Both the position numbers and the translations under genes were made by a program. Positions 1 to 14,200 of a stretch of 64,000 nt of DNA are shown here, piece after piece; position 1 is the stretch's first letter, and each line of letters opens with the position of its first letter. The stretch comes from Chrysogorgia sp. JL179-B06 (taxonomy: Eukaryota; Cnidaria; Anthozoa; Scleralcyonacea; Chrysogorgiidae). The stretch lies in the NCBI GenBank assembly GCA_035772405.1, contig JAYKKM010000072.1, positions 1,018,501-1,082,500 of the forward strand, in the 5' to 3' direction. The notes beneath the pieces are model-generated. The model was not told where the DNA came from. It saw only the letters and a list, made by a program, of their open reading frames with translations, and did not search any database.

Positions 1-3000
1 CATTACGACCGGTGATACATTACGACCGGTGATACATTTCGACCGGTGATACATTTCGACCGGTGATACATTTCGACCGGTGATACATTTCGACCGGTGA
101 TACATTTCGGACCGGTGATACATTTCGGACCGGTGATACATTTCGGACCGGTGATACATTACGACCGGTGATACATTACGACCGGTGATACATGACGACC
201 GGTGATACATTTCGACCGGTGATACATTACGACCGGTGATACATTACGACCGGTGATACATTATGACCGGTGATACATTACGACCGGTGATACATTACGA
301 CCGGTGATACATTTCGACCGGTGATACATTACGACCGGTGATACATTTCGACCGGTGATACATGACGACCGGTGATACATTTCGACCGGTGATACATGAC
401 GACCGGTGATACATTTCGACCGGTGATACATTTCGACCGGTGATACATTACGACCGGTGATACATTACGACCGGTGATACATTTCGACCGGTGATACATT
501 TCGACCGGTGATACATTTCGGACCGGTATACATGACGACCGGTGATACTTTTCGACCGGTGATACATTTCGACCGGTGATACATTTCGACCGGTGATACA
601 TTACGACCGGTGATACATTTCGACCGGTGATACATTACGACCGGTGATACATTACGACCGGTGATACATTACGACCGGTGATACATTACGACCGGTGATA
701 CATTACGACCGGTGATACATTACGACCGGTGATACATTACGACCGGTGATACATTTCGACCGGTGATACATTACGACCGGTGATACATTTCGACCGGTGA
801 TACATTTCGACCGGTGATACATTCGACCGGTGATACATTTCGACCGGTGATACATTTCGACCGGTGATACATTTCGGACCGGTGATACATTTCGGACCGG
901 TGATACATTTCGGACCGGTGATACATTTCGACCGGTGATACATGACGACCGGTGATACATGACGACCGGTGATACATTACGACCGGTGATACATTTCGAC
1001 CGGTGATACATTTCGACCGGTGATACATTTCGGACCGGTGATACATTTCGGACCGGTGATACATTTCGGACCGGTGATACATTACGACCGGTGATACATT
1101 ACGACCGGTGATACATTACGACCGGTGATACATTTCGACCGGTGATACATTTCGACCGGTGATACATTTCGACCGGTGATACATTACGACCGGTGATACA
1201 TTGTGATACATATCGACCGGTGATACATGATATCGACCGGTGATACATTACGACCGGTGATACATTTCGACCGGTGATACATTACGACCGGTGATACATT
1301 TCGACCGGTGATACATGACGACCGGTGATACATTTGACCGGTGATACATTCGACCGGTGATACATTTCGACCGGTGATACATTTCGACCGGTGATACATT
1401 TCGACCGGTGATACATTACGACCGGTGATACATGATGACCGGTGATACATACGACCGGGGTGATACATACGACCGGTGATACATTACGACCGGTGATACA
1501 TTACGACCGGTGATACATTACGACCGGTGATACATTACGACCGGTGATACATATCGACCGGTGATACATTTCGACCGGTGATACATTTCGACCGGTGATA
1601 CATTACGACCGGTGATACATTTCGGACGGTGATAACATCCGGTGATACATTTACGACCGGTGATACATGACGACCGGTGATACATTTCGAACCGGTGATA
1701 CATTTCGACCGGTGATACATTACGACCGGTGATACATTTCGACCGGTGATACATTACGACCGGTGATACATTACGACCGGTGATACATTTCGACCGGTGA
1801 TACATTTCGACCGGTGATACATTTCGACCGGTGATACATTACGACCGGTGATACATTTCGACCGGTGATACATTACGACCGGTGATACATTACGACCGGT
1901 GATACATTACGACCGGTGATACATTACGACCGGTGATACATTCGACCGGTGATACATTTCGACCGGTGATACATGACGACCGGTGATACATTTCGACCGG
2001 TGATACATTTCGACCGGTGATACATTTCGACCGGTGATACATTTCGACCGGTGATACATTACGACCGGTGATAACCGGTGATACATTTCGACCGGTGATA
2101 CATTTCGACCGGTGATACATGACGACCGGTGATACATGACGACCGGTGATACATTTCGACCGGTGATACATTACGACCGGTGATACATTATGACCGGTGA
2201 TACATTACGACCGGTGATACATTACGACCGGTGATACATTTCGACCGGTGATACATTACGACCGGTGATACATTTCGACCGGTGATACATGACGACCGGT
2301 GATACATTTCGACCGGTGATACACTTCGACCGGTGATACATTTCGACCGGTGATACATTTCGACCGGTGATACATTACGACCGGTGATACATTACGACCG
2401 GTGATACATTTCGACCGGTGATACATTTCGACCGGTGATACATTTCGACCGGTGATACATGACGACCGGTGATACATTTCGACCGGTGATACATTTCGAC
2501 CGGTGATACATTTCGACCGGTGATACATTACGACCGGTGATACATTACGACCGGTGATACATTACGACCGGTGATACATTTCGACCGGTGATACATTTCG
2601 ACCGGTGATACATTACGACCGGTGATAACCGGTGATACATTTCGACCGGTGATACATTTCGACCGGTGATACATTACGACCGGTGATACATTATGACCGG
2701 TGATACATTACGACCGGTGATACATTACGACCGGTGATACATTTCGACCGGTGATACATTACGACCGGTGATACATTTCGACCGGTGATACATGATGACC
2801 GGTGATACATGATGACCGGTGATACATGATGACCGGTGATACATTACGACCGGTGATACACTTCGACCGGTGATACATTTCGACCGGTGATACATTACGA
2901 CCGGTGATACATTTCGACCGGTGATACATTTCGACCGGTGATACATTTCGACCGGTGATACATTTCGGACCGGTGATACATGACGACCGGTGATACTTTT

Positions 3001-6000
3001 CGACCGGTGATACTTTTCGACCGGTGATACATTTCGACCGGTGATACATTTCGACCGGTGATACATTACGACCGGTGATAACCGGTGATACATTTCGACC
3101 GGTGATACATTTCGACCGGTGATACATTTCGACCGGTGATACATGACGACCGGTGATACATGACGACCGGTGATACATTTCGACCGGTGATACATTACGA
3201 CCGGTGATACATTACGACCGGTGATACATTACGACCGGTGATACATTACGACCGGTGATACATTTCGACCGGTGATACATTACGACCGGTGATACATTTC
3301 GACCGGTGATACATGACGACCGGTGATACATGACGACTGGTGATACATGACGACCGGTGATACATTTCGACCGGTGATACATTTCGACCGGTGATACATT
3401 TCGACCGGTGATACATGATGACCGGTGATACATGATGACCGGTGATACATGACGACCGGTGATACATTACGACCGGTGATACATTACGACCGGTGATACA
3501 TTACGACCGGTGATACATTACGACCGGTGATACATTTCGACCGGTGATACACTTCGACCGGTGATACATTTCGACCGGTGATACATTTCGACCGGTGATA
3601 CATTACGACCGGTGATACATTTCGACCGGTGATACATTTCGACCGGTGATACATTTCGACCGGTGATACATTTCGACCGGTGATACATTTCGACCGGTGA
3701 TACATTTCGACCGGTGATACATTTCGACCGGTGATACATTTCGACCGGTGATACATTACGACCGGTGATACATTTCGACCGGTGATACATTTCGACCGGT
3801 GATACATTACGACCGGTGATACATTACGACCGGTGATACATTACGACCGGTGATACATTTCGACGTGAACATTTCGACCGGTGATACATTTCGACCGGTG
3901 ATTTTCGACCGGTGATACATTTCGACCGGTGATACATTGACGACCGGTGATACATTTCGACCGGTGATACATTTCGACCGGTGATACATTTCGACCGGTG
4001 ATACATTTCGGTACCGGTGATACATTACGACCGGTGATACATTTCGACCGAACCGGTGATACATTTCGACGGTGATACATTACGACCGGTGATACATTTC
4101 GACCGGTGATACATTTCGACCGGTGATACACCGGTGATACATTTCGACCGGTGATACATTTCGACCGGTGATACATTTCGACGACCGGTGATACATGACG
4201 ACCGGTGATACATTTCGACCGGTGATACATTTCGACCGGTGATACATTTCGACCGGTGATACATTACGACCGGTGATACATTTCGACCGGTGATCATTTC
4301 GACCGGTGATACATTCGACCGGTGATACATTTCGACCGGTGATACATTTCGACCGGTGATACATTTCGAACGCGTGATACATTACGACCGGTGATACATT
4401 TCGACCGGTGATACATTTCGACCGGTGATACCGGTGATTACATTTCGACCGGTGATTACATTTCGACCGGTGATACATTTCGACCGGTGATACATTACGA
4501 CCGGTGATACATTTCGACCGGTGATACATTTCGACCGGTGATACAAACCGTGATACAACACGGTGATACATTTCGACCGGTGATACATTACGACCGGTGA
4601 TACATGACCGGTGATACATTACGACCGGTGATACACTTCGACCGGTGATACATTCGACCGTGATACATTTCGACCGGTGATACATTTCGACCGGTGATAC
4701 ATTTCGACCGGTGATACATTACGACCGGTGATACATTTCGACCGGTGATACATTACGACCGGTGATACATTTCGACCGGTGATACATTTCGACCGGTGAT
4801 ACATTACGACCGGTGATAACCGGTGATACATTTCGACCGGTGATACATTTTCGACCGGTGATACATTTCGACCGGTGATACATTACGACCGGTGATACAT
4901 TACGACCGGTGATACATTTTCGGTGATACATTTCGACCGGTGATACATACATTACGACCGGTGATACATTACGACCGTGATACGACCGGTGATACACGGT
5001 GATACATTTCACCGGTGATACATGACCGGTGATACATTTTCGACCGGTGATACATTTCGACCGGTGATACATTACGACCGGTGATACATTCGACCGGTGA
5101 TACATGACGACCGGTGTGATACATTTTCGACCGGTGATACATTTCGACCGGTGATACACTATTTCGACCGGTGATACATTTCGGACCGGTGATACATTTC
5201 GACCGGTGATACATTTCGACCGGTGATACATTTCGACCGGTGATACATGACGACCGTGATACATTTCGACCGGTGATACATTTCGACCGGTGATACATTT
5301 CGACCGTGATACATTACGACCGGTGATACATTACGACCGGTGAACATTTCGACCGGTGATACATTTCGAACCGGTGATACATTACGACCGGTGATACATT
5401 TCGACCGGTGATACATTCGACCGGTGATACGACCGGTGATTTCGACCGGTGATACATTTCGACCGGTGATACATTTCGACCGGTGATACATTTCGACCGG
5501 TGATACAGATGACCGGTGATACATGATGACCGGTGATACATTTCGACCGGTGATACATTTCGACCGGTGATACATTTACGACCGGTGATACATTACGACC
5601 GGTGATACATTACGACCGGTGATACATTACGACCGGTGATACATTCGACCGGTGATACATTTCGACCGGTGATACATTTCGACCGGTGATACATTACGAC
5701 CGGTGATACATTTCGACCGGTGATACATTTCGACCGGTGATACATTTCGACCGGTGATACATTTCGACCGGTGATACATTTCGACCGGTGATACATTTCG
5801 ACCGGTGATACATTTCGACCGGTGATACATTACGACCGGTGATACATTCGAACCGGTGATACATTACGACCGGTGATACATTTCGACCGGTGATACATTT
5901 CGACGTGATACATTACGACCGTGATACATTACGACCGGTGATACATTTCGATTTTCGACCGGTTGTCGACCGGTGATACATTTCGGACCGGTGATACATA

Positions 6001-7913
6001 CGACCGGTGCATTTACGGTGATACTTTTCGACCGGTGATACATTTCGACCGGTGATACATTTCGACCGGTGATACATTACGACCGGTGATTACATTTCGA
6101 CCGGTGATACATTACGACCGGTGATACATTTCGACCGGGTGATACATTCGGACCGGTGATACATTTCGACCGGTGATACATTTCGACCGGTGATACATTT
6201 CGACCGGTGATACATTACGACCGGTGATACATTTCGACCGGTGATACATTTACGACCGGTGATACATTTCGACCGGTGATACATTTCGACCGTGATACAT
6301 TTCGAACGGTGATACATTTCGACCGGTGATACATTACGACCGGTGATACATTATGACCGTTGATACATTACGACCGGTGATACATTACGACCGGTGATAC
6401 ATTTCGACCGGTGATACATTACGACCGGTGATTCGACCGGGTGATACATTTCGACCGGTGATACATGATGACCGGTGATACATGATGACCGGTGATACAT
6501 TACGACCGGTGATACATTTACGACCGGTGATACATTTCGACCGGTGATACATTTCGACCGGTGATACATTACGACCGTGATACTTTACGACCGGTGATAC
6601 ATTTCGACCGGTGATACATTCGACCGGTGATACATTTCGACGGTGATACATGACGACCGGTGACATCGACCGGTGATAATTTCGACCGGTGATACATTTC
6701 GACCGGTGATACATTTCGAACCGGTGATATTACGACCGGTGATACATGACCGGTATACATTTCGACGGTGATACATTTTCGACCGGTGATACATTTTAGA
6801 CCGGTGATACATTCGACCGGTGATTTTCGACCGGTGATACATTACGACCGGTGATACATTACGACCGGTGATACATATCGACCGGTGATACATATCGACC
6901 GGTGATACATTACGACCGGTGATACATTTCGACCGGTGATACATGACGACCGGTGATACATGACGACTGGTGATACATGACGACCGGTGATACATTTCGA
7001 CCGGTGATACATTTCGACCGGTGATACATTTCGACCGGTGATACATGATGACCGGTGATACATGATGACCGGTGATACATGACGACCGGTGATACATTAC
7101 GACCGGTGGTACATTACGACCGGTGATACATTACGACCGGTGATACATTACGACCGGTGATACATATCGACCGGTGATACATATCGACCGGTGATACATT
7201 TCGACCGGTGATACATTTCGACCGGTGATACATGACGACCGGTGATACATGACGACCGGTGATACATAACGACCGGTGATACATTTCGACCGGTGATACA
7301 TTTCGACCGGTGATACATTTGATACATGATGACCGGTGATACATATCGACGGTGATACATATCGACCGGTGATACATTTCGACCGGTGATACATTTCGAC
7401 CGGTGATACATGACGACCGGTGATACATGACGACCGGTGATACATAACGACCGGTGATACATTTCGACCGGTGATACATTTCGACCGGTGATACATGATG
7501 ACCGGTGATACATGATGACCGGTGATACATGACGACCGGTGATACATTACGACCGGTGATACATTACGACCGGTGATACATTACGACCGGTGATACATTA
7601 CGACCGGTGATACATTACGACCGGTGATACATTACGACCGGTGATACATTACGACCGGTGATACATGATGACCGGTGATACATTACGACCGGTGATACAT
7701 GATGACCGGTGATACATTACGACCGGTGATACATTACGACCGGTGATACATTACGACCGGTGATACATGATGACCGGTGATACATGATGACCGGTGATAC
7801 ATGATGACCGGTGATACATTACGACCGGTGATACATATCGACCGGTGATACATTACGACCGGTGATACATATCGACCGGTGATACATTACGACCGGTGAT
7901 ACATGACGACCGT
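1..7913. repeat. 17-bp satellite array
   Basis: Nearly uninterrupted tandem repeat with a 17-bp unit, typically cattwcgaccggtgata, with point variants at the positions after cat (ta, tt, ga, at). Roughly 460 copies fit in the window and the array runs off the left edge. Units of 16, 18 or fewer bases are concentrated at 3850-6800, where the array is more scrambled; 1-3800 and 6840-7913 are more regular. Every unit holds the palindrome ACCGGT and two CpGs. Because 17 is not a multiple of 3, one strand reads as the same 17-residue peptide repeat in all frames. The long minus-strand reading frames here are therefore by-products of the repeat and not genes. It abuts a 5S-like segment and then CRYL1 exon 5, so it probably lies in a CRYL1 intron. 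Confidence 0.98.
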
Positions 7914-8072
7914 AAGTACAAATGTTTAGCTCGAACATGGCCGAGTCGAAGGTATGTCTCAAAGGCGGCGCAGGCTGCCACCAGTTGCAGAGCCCCATTT
8001 AAACCAGCTTGCTGAATTGGGCACATAACTCTACTCACATGAGTTCCAAGCTCGCGAATCAACACAAGGTTA

Positions 8073-8165
8073 TTCCAAGATGGTCACCCATCCAAGTACT
8101 AACCTCGTCAGACCGGGCTTGACTTAGCGGTGAGTGGCAGCGCCCTAATAGCACACACCACCAGT
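8073..8165 (-). repeat. 5S rRNA-derived sequence (SINE head or pseudogene)
   Basis: Read on the minus strand this segment has the internal promoter region of 5S rRNA: a box-A-like CGCTAAG, the intermediate element GGTTAGTACTTGGATGGGTG, and a box-C-like GACCATCTTGGAATAACC. The 5' third diverges from 5S rRNA and there is no run of Ts after the gene end. A pseudogene or the head of a 5S-derived SINE (SINE3 type) fits better than a working 5S gene. About 150 bases of unrecognised sequence (7914-8072) separate it from the satellite and could be the SINE body. Confidence 0.7.
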
Positions 8166-8248
8166 ACTACATATTAGTAATACTATTTTTGTATTTTAGT
8201 GCGAACAAATTCACCTAGTGGAAAACCCGCTAATTACAATAATATTAC

Positions 8249-11200
8249 CTCGACTAATCGCCAACCCTCCATGATAATAGCATACTGTAGTCTATTGAGC
8301 AAAAATCCATTGACCTCTTTGTTTAGTGTGACAGGTGCTTGCCCAATATCTTTCATGATCGATCTCGTCCTCTCAATAACAGACTTATCCGTCCATGGCG
8401 CTGGAACTAACTCTACAAGGGGAATGTAATGAGGGGGATTCACCTACAAAAGCAGAGTTTAAGTTTAGGCAAAATGGAAATGAGAAGAAACTAGTAAAAA
8501 GAAAGAATGTAGTGACGTCGTGGTAATTTAAAATGCCAATGAAACGAAAAACTCAACTCGGTTTTTATAGTACCACTTTGGTACTTTATGATGCGCTGGA
8601 TATTATGGTGCTATCGGTTTTTCAATCACGGTAGGGGAAAGCGCTTTTATCGACGTTCAAACATCGCTATTTGGAAAAAATGAAAAAGTGAAAAAAAATG
8701 AAAAAAAATGAAGGAAAAAATGTCCGGAGTCTGGGACCGAAACAGCAGCAGTAGTGACGTCACACATTAGAGTCATCGATAATATCGATGTTTTTGTAGT
8801 TATTGAATGCTTAGCTGTTGAAATATTATTGATGTTTGAGTTAGAGTCAACTTAATCCTCTGAAAGTGAGATTATTAATGATTATTTCATCTCTAGAATC
8901 TATGCCGACTCTAACGTGTGACGTCAAAGAGGTGATTTGAACGCGCGATGAGGTGGGACACAATTGATGTAATTTTCCACAGTTAGATAAAAAATAAAGC
9001 ACTTTCCTTTGTCGTGATTGAAAATCCGATACCACCATAATATTCAGCGCATTCAGCGTACCAAAATGGGTCATAAAAACAGAGTATTTCTGCAACGAAA
9101 TTTTCGACCTTTTCTTTTTGGCTTCAACGGATTTTTCAGTCATCGCTGAGTAATTTGATATAAATTGATTTCACTAAAGTTAGGATTTGCATTGGTTTTG
9201 TAAATACACCTCAAATTTGAGAGGTATAGATGAGAATTTGTCCGCCTTTATGCGAGCTATTTATGACGTCAAAAGTACTGTAAACATTAAGAGCATTGGT
9301 CTTAATGGAACAGTACTTTTTTCAAAGTTCACAATGTTTGGTCCGCCGGCAGCACAACGTTTTCTACCGCGAGGTGCTGCTTCTGTATAGCTCGCCATAT
9401 TGAAACTCCTGAATGATATCTAGCGTGCTCTACTTGTGACAGCACAAAACAGCATTCATCAAAGCTAAAATTCGCATGGAGACCACTCAAATCGTACAAT
9501 TTGAATGGCTATAAAACGACTTTAAATATAATTTAAAACACAAGCAGCAGTGTTTTATCGGGTTTAAAGAAATATCTTTGTATCATCCACTCCTTTGTTT
9601 ATACGCAAGATTGCCAATAACTTTGTGAATATGAATCAGAATCACTGATCTCTAAATAAAGACTGGATAGAACAATTATTGTTTAGATGCTGCGAAAAAA
9701 TGAAGCCGCGGGAATATTTCGTGGCGGCTCAATGCAGGAATTGCTCCGACCTGTCATTGGACGATAAAAATAGTGTCAATGGTGTAGAATTACTCTACCT
9801 ATACGCTGTTTACATATTTATCTACAGTATATCTAAATAGAACAACGAATACACGGAAACCTATCGCTTGTATTTAATAAGTAAAGAAGGAAAGAATGGT
9901 TATGTCTTGAACTCATATGTTATAAATATTTTCGCACGATTTATATTAGCGGGAGATTGAAGATGTATGAATTCAACACACGATCGATCCACACGATCGA
10001 TCCGCTAGCCTAGCAACCCACGCGGCCTTACAAAACAATTTTGATTGTTTTATTTGTGTCAGTTCTTCGAAGCTTTTTGAAAGTAAAAGTTTATTCAGCA
10101 CTCGTGTAAGTACGGTTTGTTTGTGGCATTAAAATATATTTCTGATTCTCGATCGTGTGTTTAACTCATACGTCTTCAATCTCCCGTTAATATAAATCGT
10201 GCGAAAATATTTATAACATGAGTTCAAGACATAACCATTCTTTCTTTATTTAAATAAAAGCGATAGGTTTCCGTGTATTCGTTGTTCTATTTAGATATAG
10301 ATAAATATGTAAACAGCGTATAGATAGAGTAATTCTACACCATTAACACTGTTGTTACTATTTTTATCGTCCAATGACAGGTCGGAGCAATTCCTGCATT
10401 TAGCCGCATGTTAATATTTCGTGGCGGCCATCTTGAAGGGACAACGCTATATAGTTTTACTGAGACTATCTTTCTCTGATCTTTTAAGATGCTAAAATGA
10501 ATCAGTTGTCGAAGGTTTTCCCGTAATTTTAGAGTGACCACCGTGGACACTCCAATATGGCCGCCACGCGCTAATTCCGGCTTCATAGTTATGCTATTAT
10601 GGAGCCGTAGTTTGTGTTCTATATTATGGGAAAACCTTCGACAACTGATTCATTTTAACATCTTAAAAGATCAGAAACAGATAGTCTCTGTCGCCTATAG
10701 TAAAACTATATAGATCACGATTCCAACAAGATGGCCGCCACAAGCTACTTCCTGCTTCATTTTCTGAACAATAGTTGCTCGATCCAGTCTTTATTTAGAG
10801 ATCAGTGATCAGCATATTTTGGGAAAATATTTGTTAACTGCTTTGTTTTTAATACTCGAAAACATTAGTTGAAGTTTTCATCCAAAAAATACGTTTTATT
10901 GCACTCTCTATATGCTTCAATGCCAACGTTTCATCCAGAATTAATTTACATTTTCACGTATGAATTATATCTAGCTTATATACACAGTCCGTTTTCTTTG
11001 AATTTATGGTTATAATTTTATGTTACGCGATGTTCCAAATATATTAGCAACAGAACGATTACGATAGATATGTTATGCAATGGCTCTGGAAGCAGCGGGT
11101 GTCCGGGTGTCCAGACACCCGCATTTTCTGAACTGTTGTTTATCTATTGTTCTGTTGCTAATGCTAATATATTTGGAACTTCGTAACATGAAATTATAAC

Positions 11201-14200
11201 CGAATTTCTTCATGAAGCTGACTTTATAATTCTTTTAACTCAAGTAATATTCTTCAACAATTTATAGCTCCTAAAACTTTGGATCGAGGCCATAGTTTTA
11301 GTCTTGTTTACCGTTAATGAACTCGCATTGGCAACAAAAATTAAGTTTGTCTAATATGAAAGAACTCGTAAAATGATACACAACTGAAATAAATTCGATT
11401 TGATTTGATTTGAACACCTTTTAAAACTTTTCCGTATTTTACTTCGTTTTTGAAATATTTCAGTTTGTTTGATATGTAAATGCAGAGATGGTCTCTGACG
11501 TCAGGTGCAGGGGAGAGAATTTTCACTCACTAAAATATTAGTTCCATCTTCAAGTTTGTTCCACAAATTTACTTGAAAATGAATGAATGTTGTAAACTTA
11601 GCATTATACGACATATACTTAGAGATATACGACATTTTATAATGAGTGAAAATTCTCTACACTGCACATGACATCATCTCATTTACGACCATCTCATTTA
11701 CATATCAAACAAACTGAAATATTTCAAAAACGAAGTAAAATACCGAAAAGTTGTAAAAGGTGTTACTCTATCATTTTACGAGTTCTTTCTATATATTAGA
11801 CAAACTTAATTTTTGTTGCCAATGTCCTGTCATTTAAACAATTCAACATCAACTTATAATCACAACAATAAGGTACATACTGGATGGGCCACAATGCATT
11901 GCTTCCGGTGTTTCAGTGATTCTGTGAAACGTGACGGTACAATACAGGATGTAGAACTGGCTAAAATGGTCTCATCATTTTCCACAAGTTCATCAAGTTT
12001 TGCAAATACTTTCTTCTTTATTTCAAGGTCTTCGGGTGTGTTCTCCTGCAGAACAAAACAAGGATATGTCACATACTAAAATCCTGTAGTGTAAATAACG
12101 AAAACAAACACGTTTATAAATCTTTATAAAAGCTATTTAATTACAGAGTACATCACTCTTTCTTGCGTTAGAGGACATTGGCAACAAAAATAAGTTTGTC
12201 TAATATGAAAGAACTCGTAAAATGATAGCGTAACACCTTTTACAACTTTTCCGTATTTTACTTCGTTTTTGAAATATTCAGTTTGTTTGATATGTAAATG
12301 AGATGGTCTCTGACGTCATGTGTAGGGTAGAGCATTTTCACTCATTAAAAAATGTCTTATATCTCAGTGATTGCTAAGTTTACAACGTTCATTATCACGA
12401 GGAGTTATTATACGCACATTTTCAAGTAAATTTGTGGAACAAACTTGAAGATGTAACTAATATTTTAATGAGTGCAAAGTCTCTACTCTGCACCTAATGT
12501 CAGCGACCATCTCATTTACATATCAAACAAACTGAAATATTTCAAAAACGAAGTAAAATACGGAAAAGTTGTAAAAGGTGTTACTCTATCATTTTACGAG
12601 TTCTTTCATATTAGACAAACTTAATTTTTGTTGCCAATGTCTTTTAAAGTGTATATGACACGAAAATTAAGTTTATCTTATTTGAAAGAACTCTTCAAAT
12701 AATGAAGAATATCAATTCACAGCTTTTCCATATTTCATTTAGAAAAGCTGTAAATTGATATTCTTCGTTATTTGAAGAGTTCTTTCAAATAAGATAAACT
12801 TAATTTTCATGTCATATACACTTTAAACCTTTACAAATTCACTCTATTGCCGAACCTGGACATAAATTGCTCCTTCCAAAGACTTTTTTAAGTCATTACA
12901 TCCACGAACCAACTTATGAGCTTCCTTTGACGACTTTACAACTCCTCTCAGAAGTCCTTTTTCTTCCAGTTCTTGTAGGGACTCAAGAACACCAGCAACA
13001 GCTTTTGATGTTTGACTTTCATCAATATCATAAAGATACACTTCATACCCTGCCTGGCAAAAGAGCTAATGACACAAAAGAAGTACTTCTTGAGAGACTA
13101 GTGTTGTGTTTAATTTAAAATTTTCTTGTTTTTATTCAGATACATAAGTACTGTACATGTATCTGAATAAAAACAAAAAATAAAAACAAGAAAAAAAAAC
13201 TTGTGCTTTGACATCAATTTTTTAGGGGGGCTCTGCAGGTGCTGGCCCCCGTACCCCTGCTTCCTACGGCCCATGGATGTATATCCATGGATGTATATCC
13301 ATGGATGTATATCCATGGCCGTAGGAAGCAGGGGCACGGGGGCCAGCACCTGCAGAGCCCCCCTAAAAATTTGACGTCAAAGCACAAGTTTTTTTCTGCC
13401 AGTTAGGACAGACGTATGGCGCAGAGGAATATCAGATCTTTACATCCGACCTGGTATTTTCTTCGCTACAATTCTAACTAGAAAATCAAATAAGCAATTA
13501 CTGCTGATGCCTCAGATTGCACCAGAATCGACCTCAAAGCATATAGATTTCAAAAAAATTGTGGGGGTGGGTGGAATATACAAGTTTCAAGCACAGACCA
13601 GTTCAACCTTGTGCAACTAGTTTCCAGAAACTAGTCAGATATTGACGAAGGAAGTAAAGGTGACTAACATTATGCTGTTTATGATCATAATATTTTGTTG
13701 TAAAACTGACCTCAAAATGCAGGGGAGCATACCCTCAGACCCCCTAGAGGGTTCTCGTGCCTTCGGTGCTTGACAAGCCACCTAACCTAAAACATCTTCC
13801 TATGGCCTGGAGTTTATCACTTTAAGTAATAAAAAATTGGACATTTGTATTCTTCAGCAGGTTATGCATTAAATAGATAATCTTGTGAGATCAGATCATT
13901 ATGACATCAAATTTCTTTCGGGCAAGTAATGTTCGGCACTCCTACAACATTTCTCCTGTAACCTATGATCTTTGCTGCTTGTTAGGTTGAAAAAGTGGTA
14001 GTGTAATCAAATCTCTTAGACTGTTCATAATTTACCTAAGATTTTTAAAATTCCCAAATTTTACAAATTTGATACTTCGGGGCACGGATTTTTTTCCAAA
14101 TATTTAGGGTCGGTCGGTCGGGAAAAAATGGAAATAAAAAAAAATTACAAGCTCATACCCAGTCTTTTCACCTGCCTCGCCAGTGAAAAACCTGGGTACG

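Noticed and set aside
329..7547. Dozens of minus-strand reading frames of 60-200 residues rich in MYHRS and CITGR
   Set aside because: They are one 17-base unit read in three frames. The peptide repeats only because the unit lacks stop codons on that strand. No splice, start or composition evidence supports translation.
1..7913. CRISPR array
   Set aside because: Units are 17 bp and contiguous with no unique spacers, and the DNA is animal nuclear.
8199..8429. Plus-strand frame of 76 residues
   Set aside because: It is the antisense shadow of CRYL1 exon 5.
11813..12079. Plus-strand frame of 88 residues
   Set aside because: It is the antisense shadow of CRYL1 exon 4.
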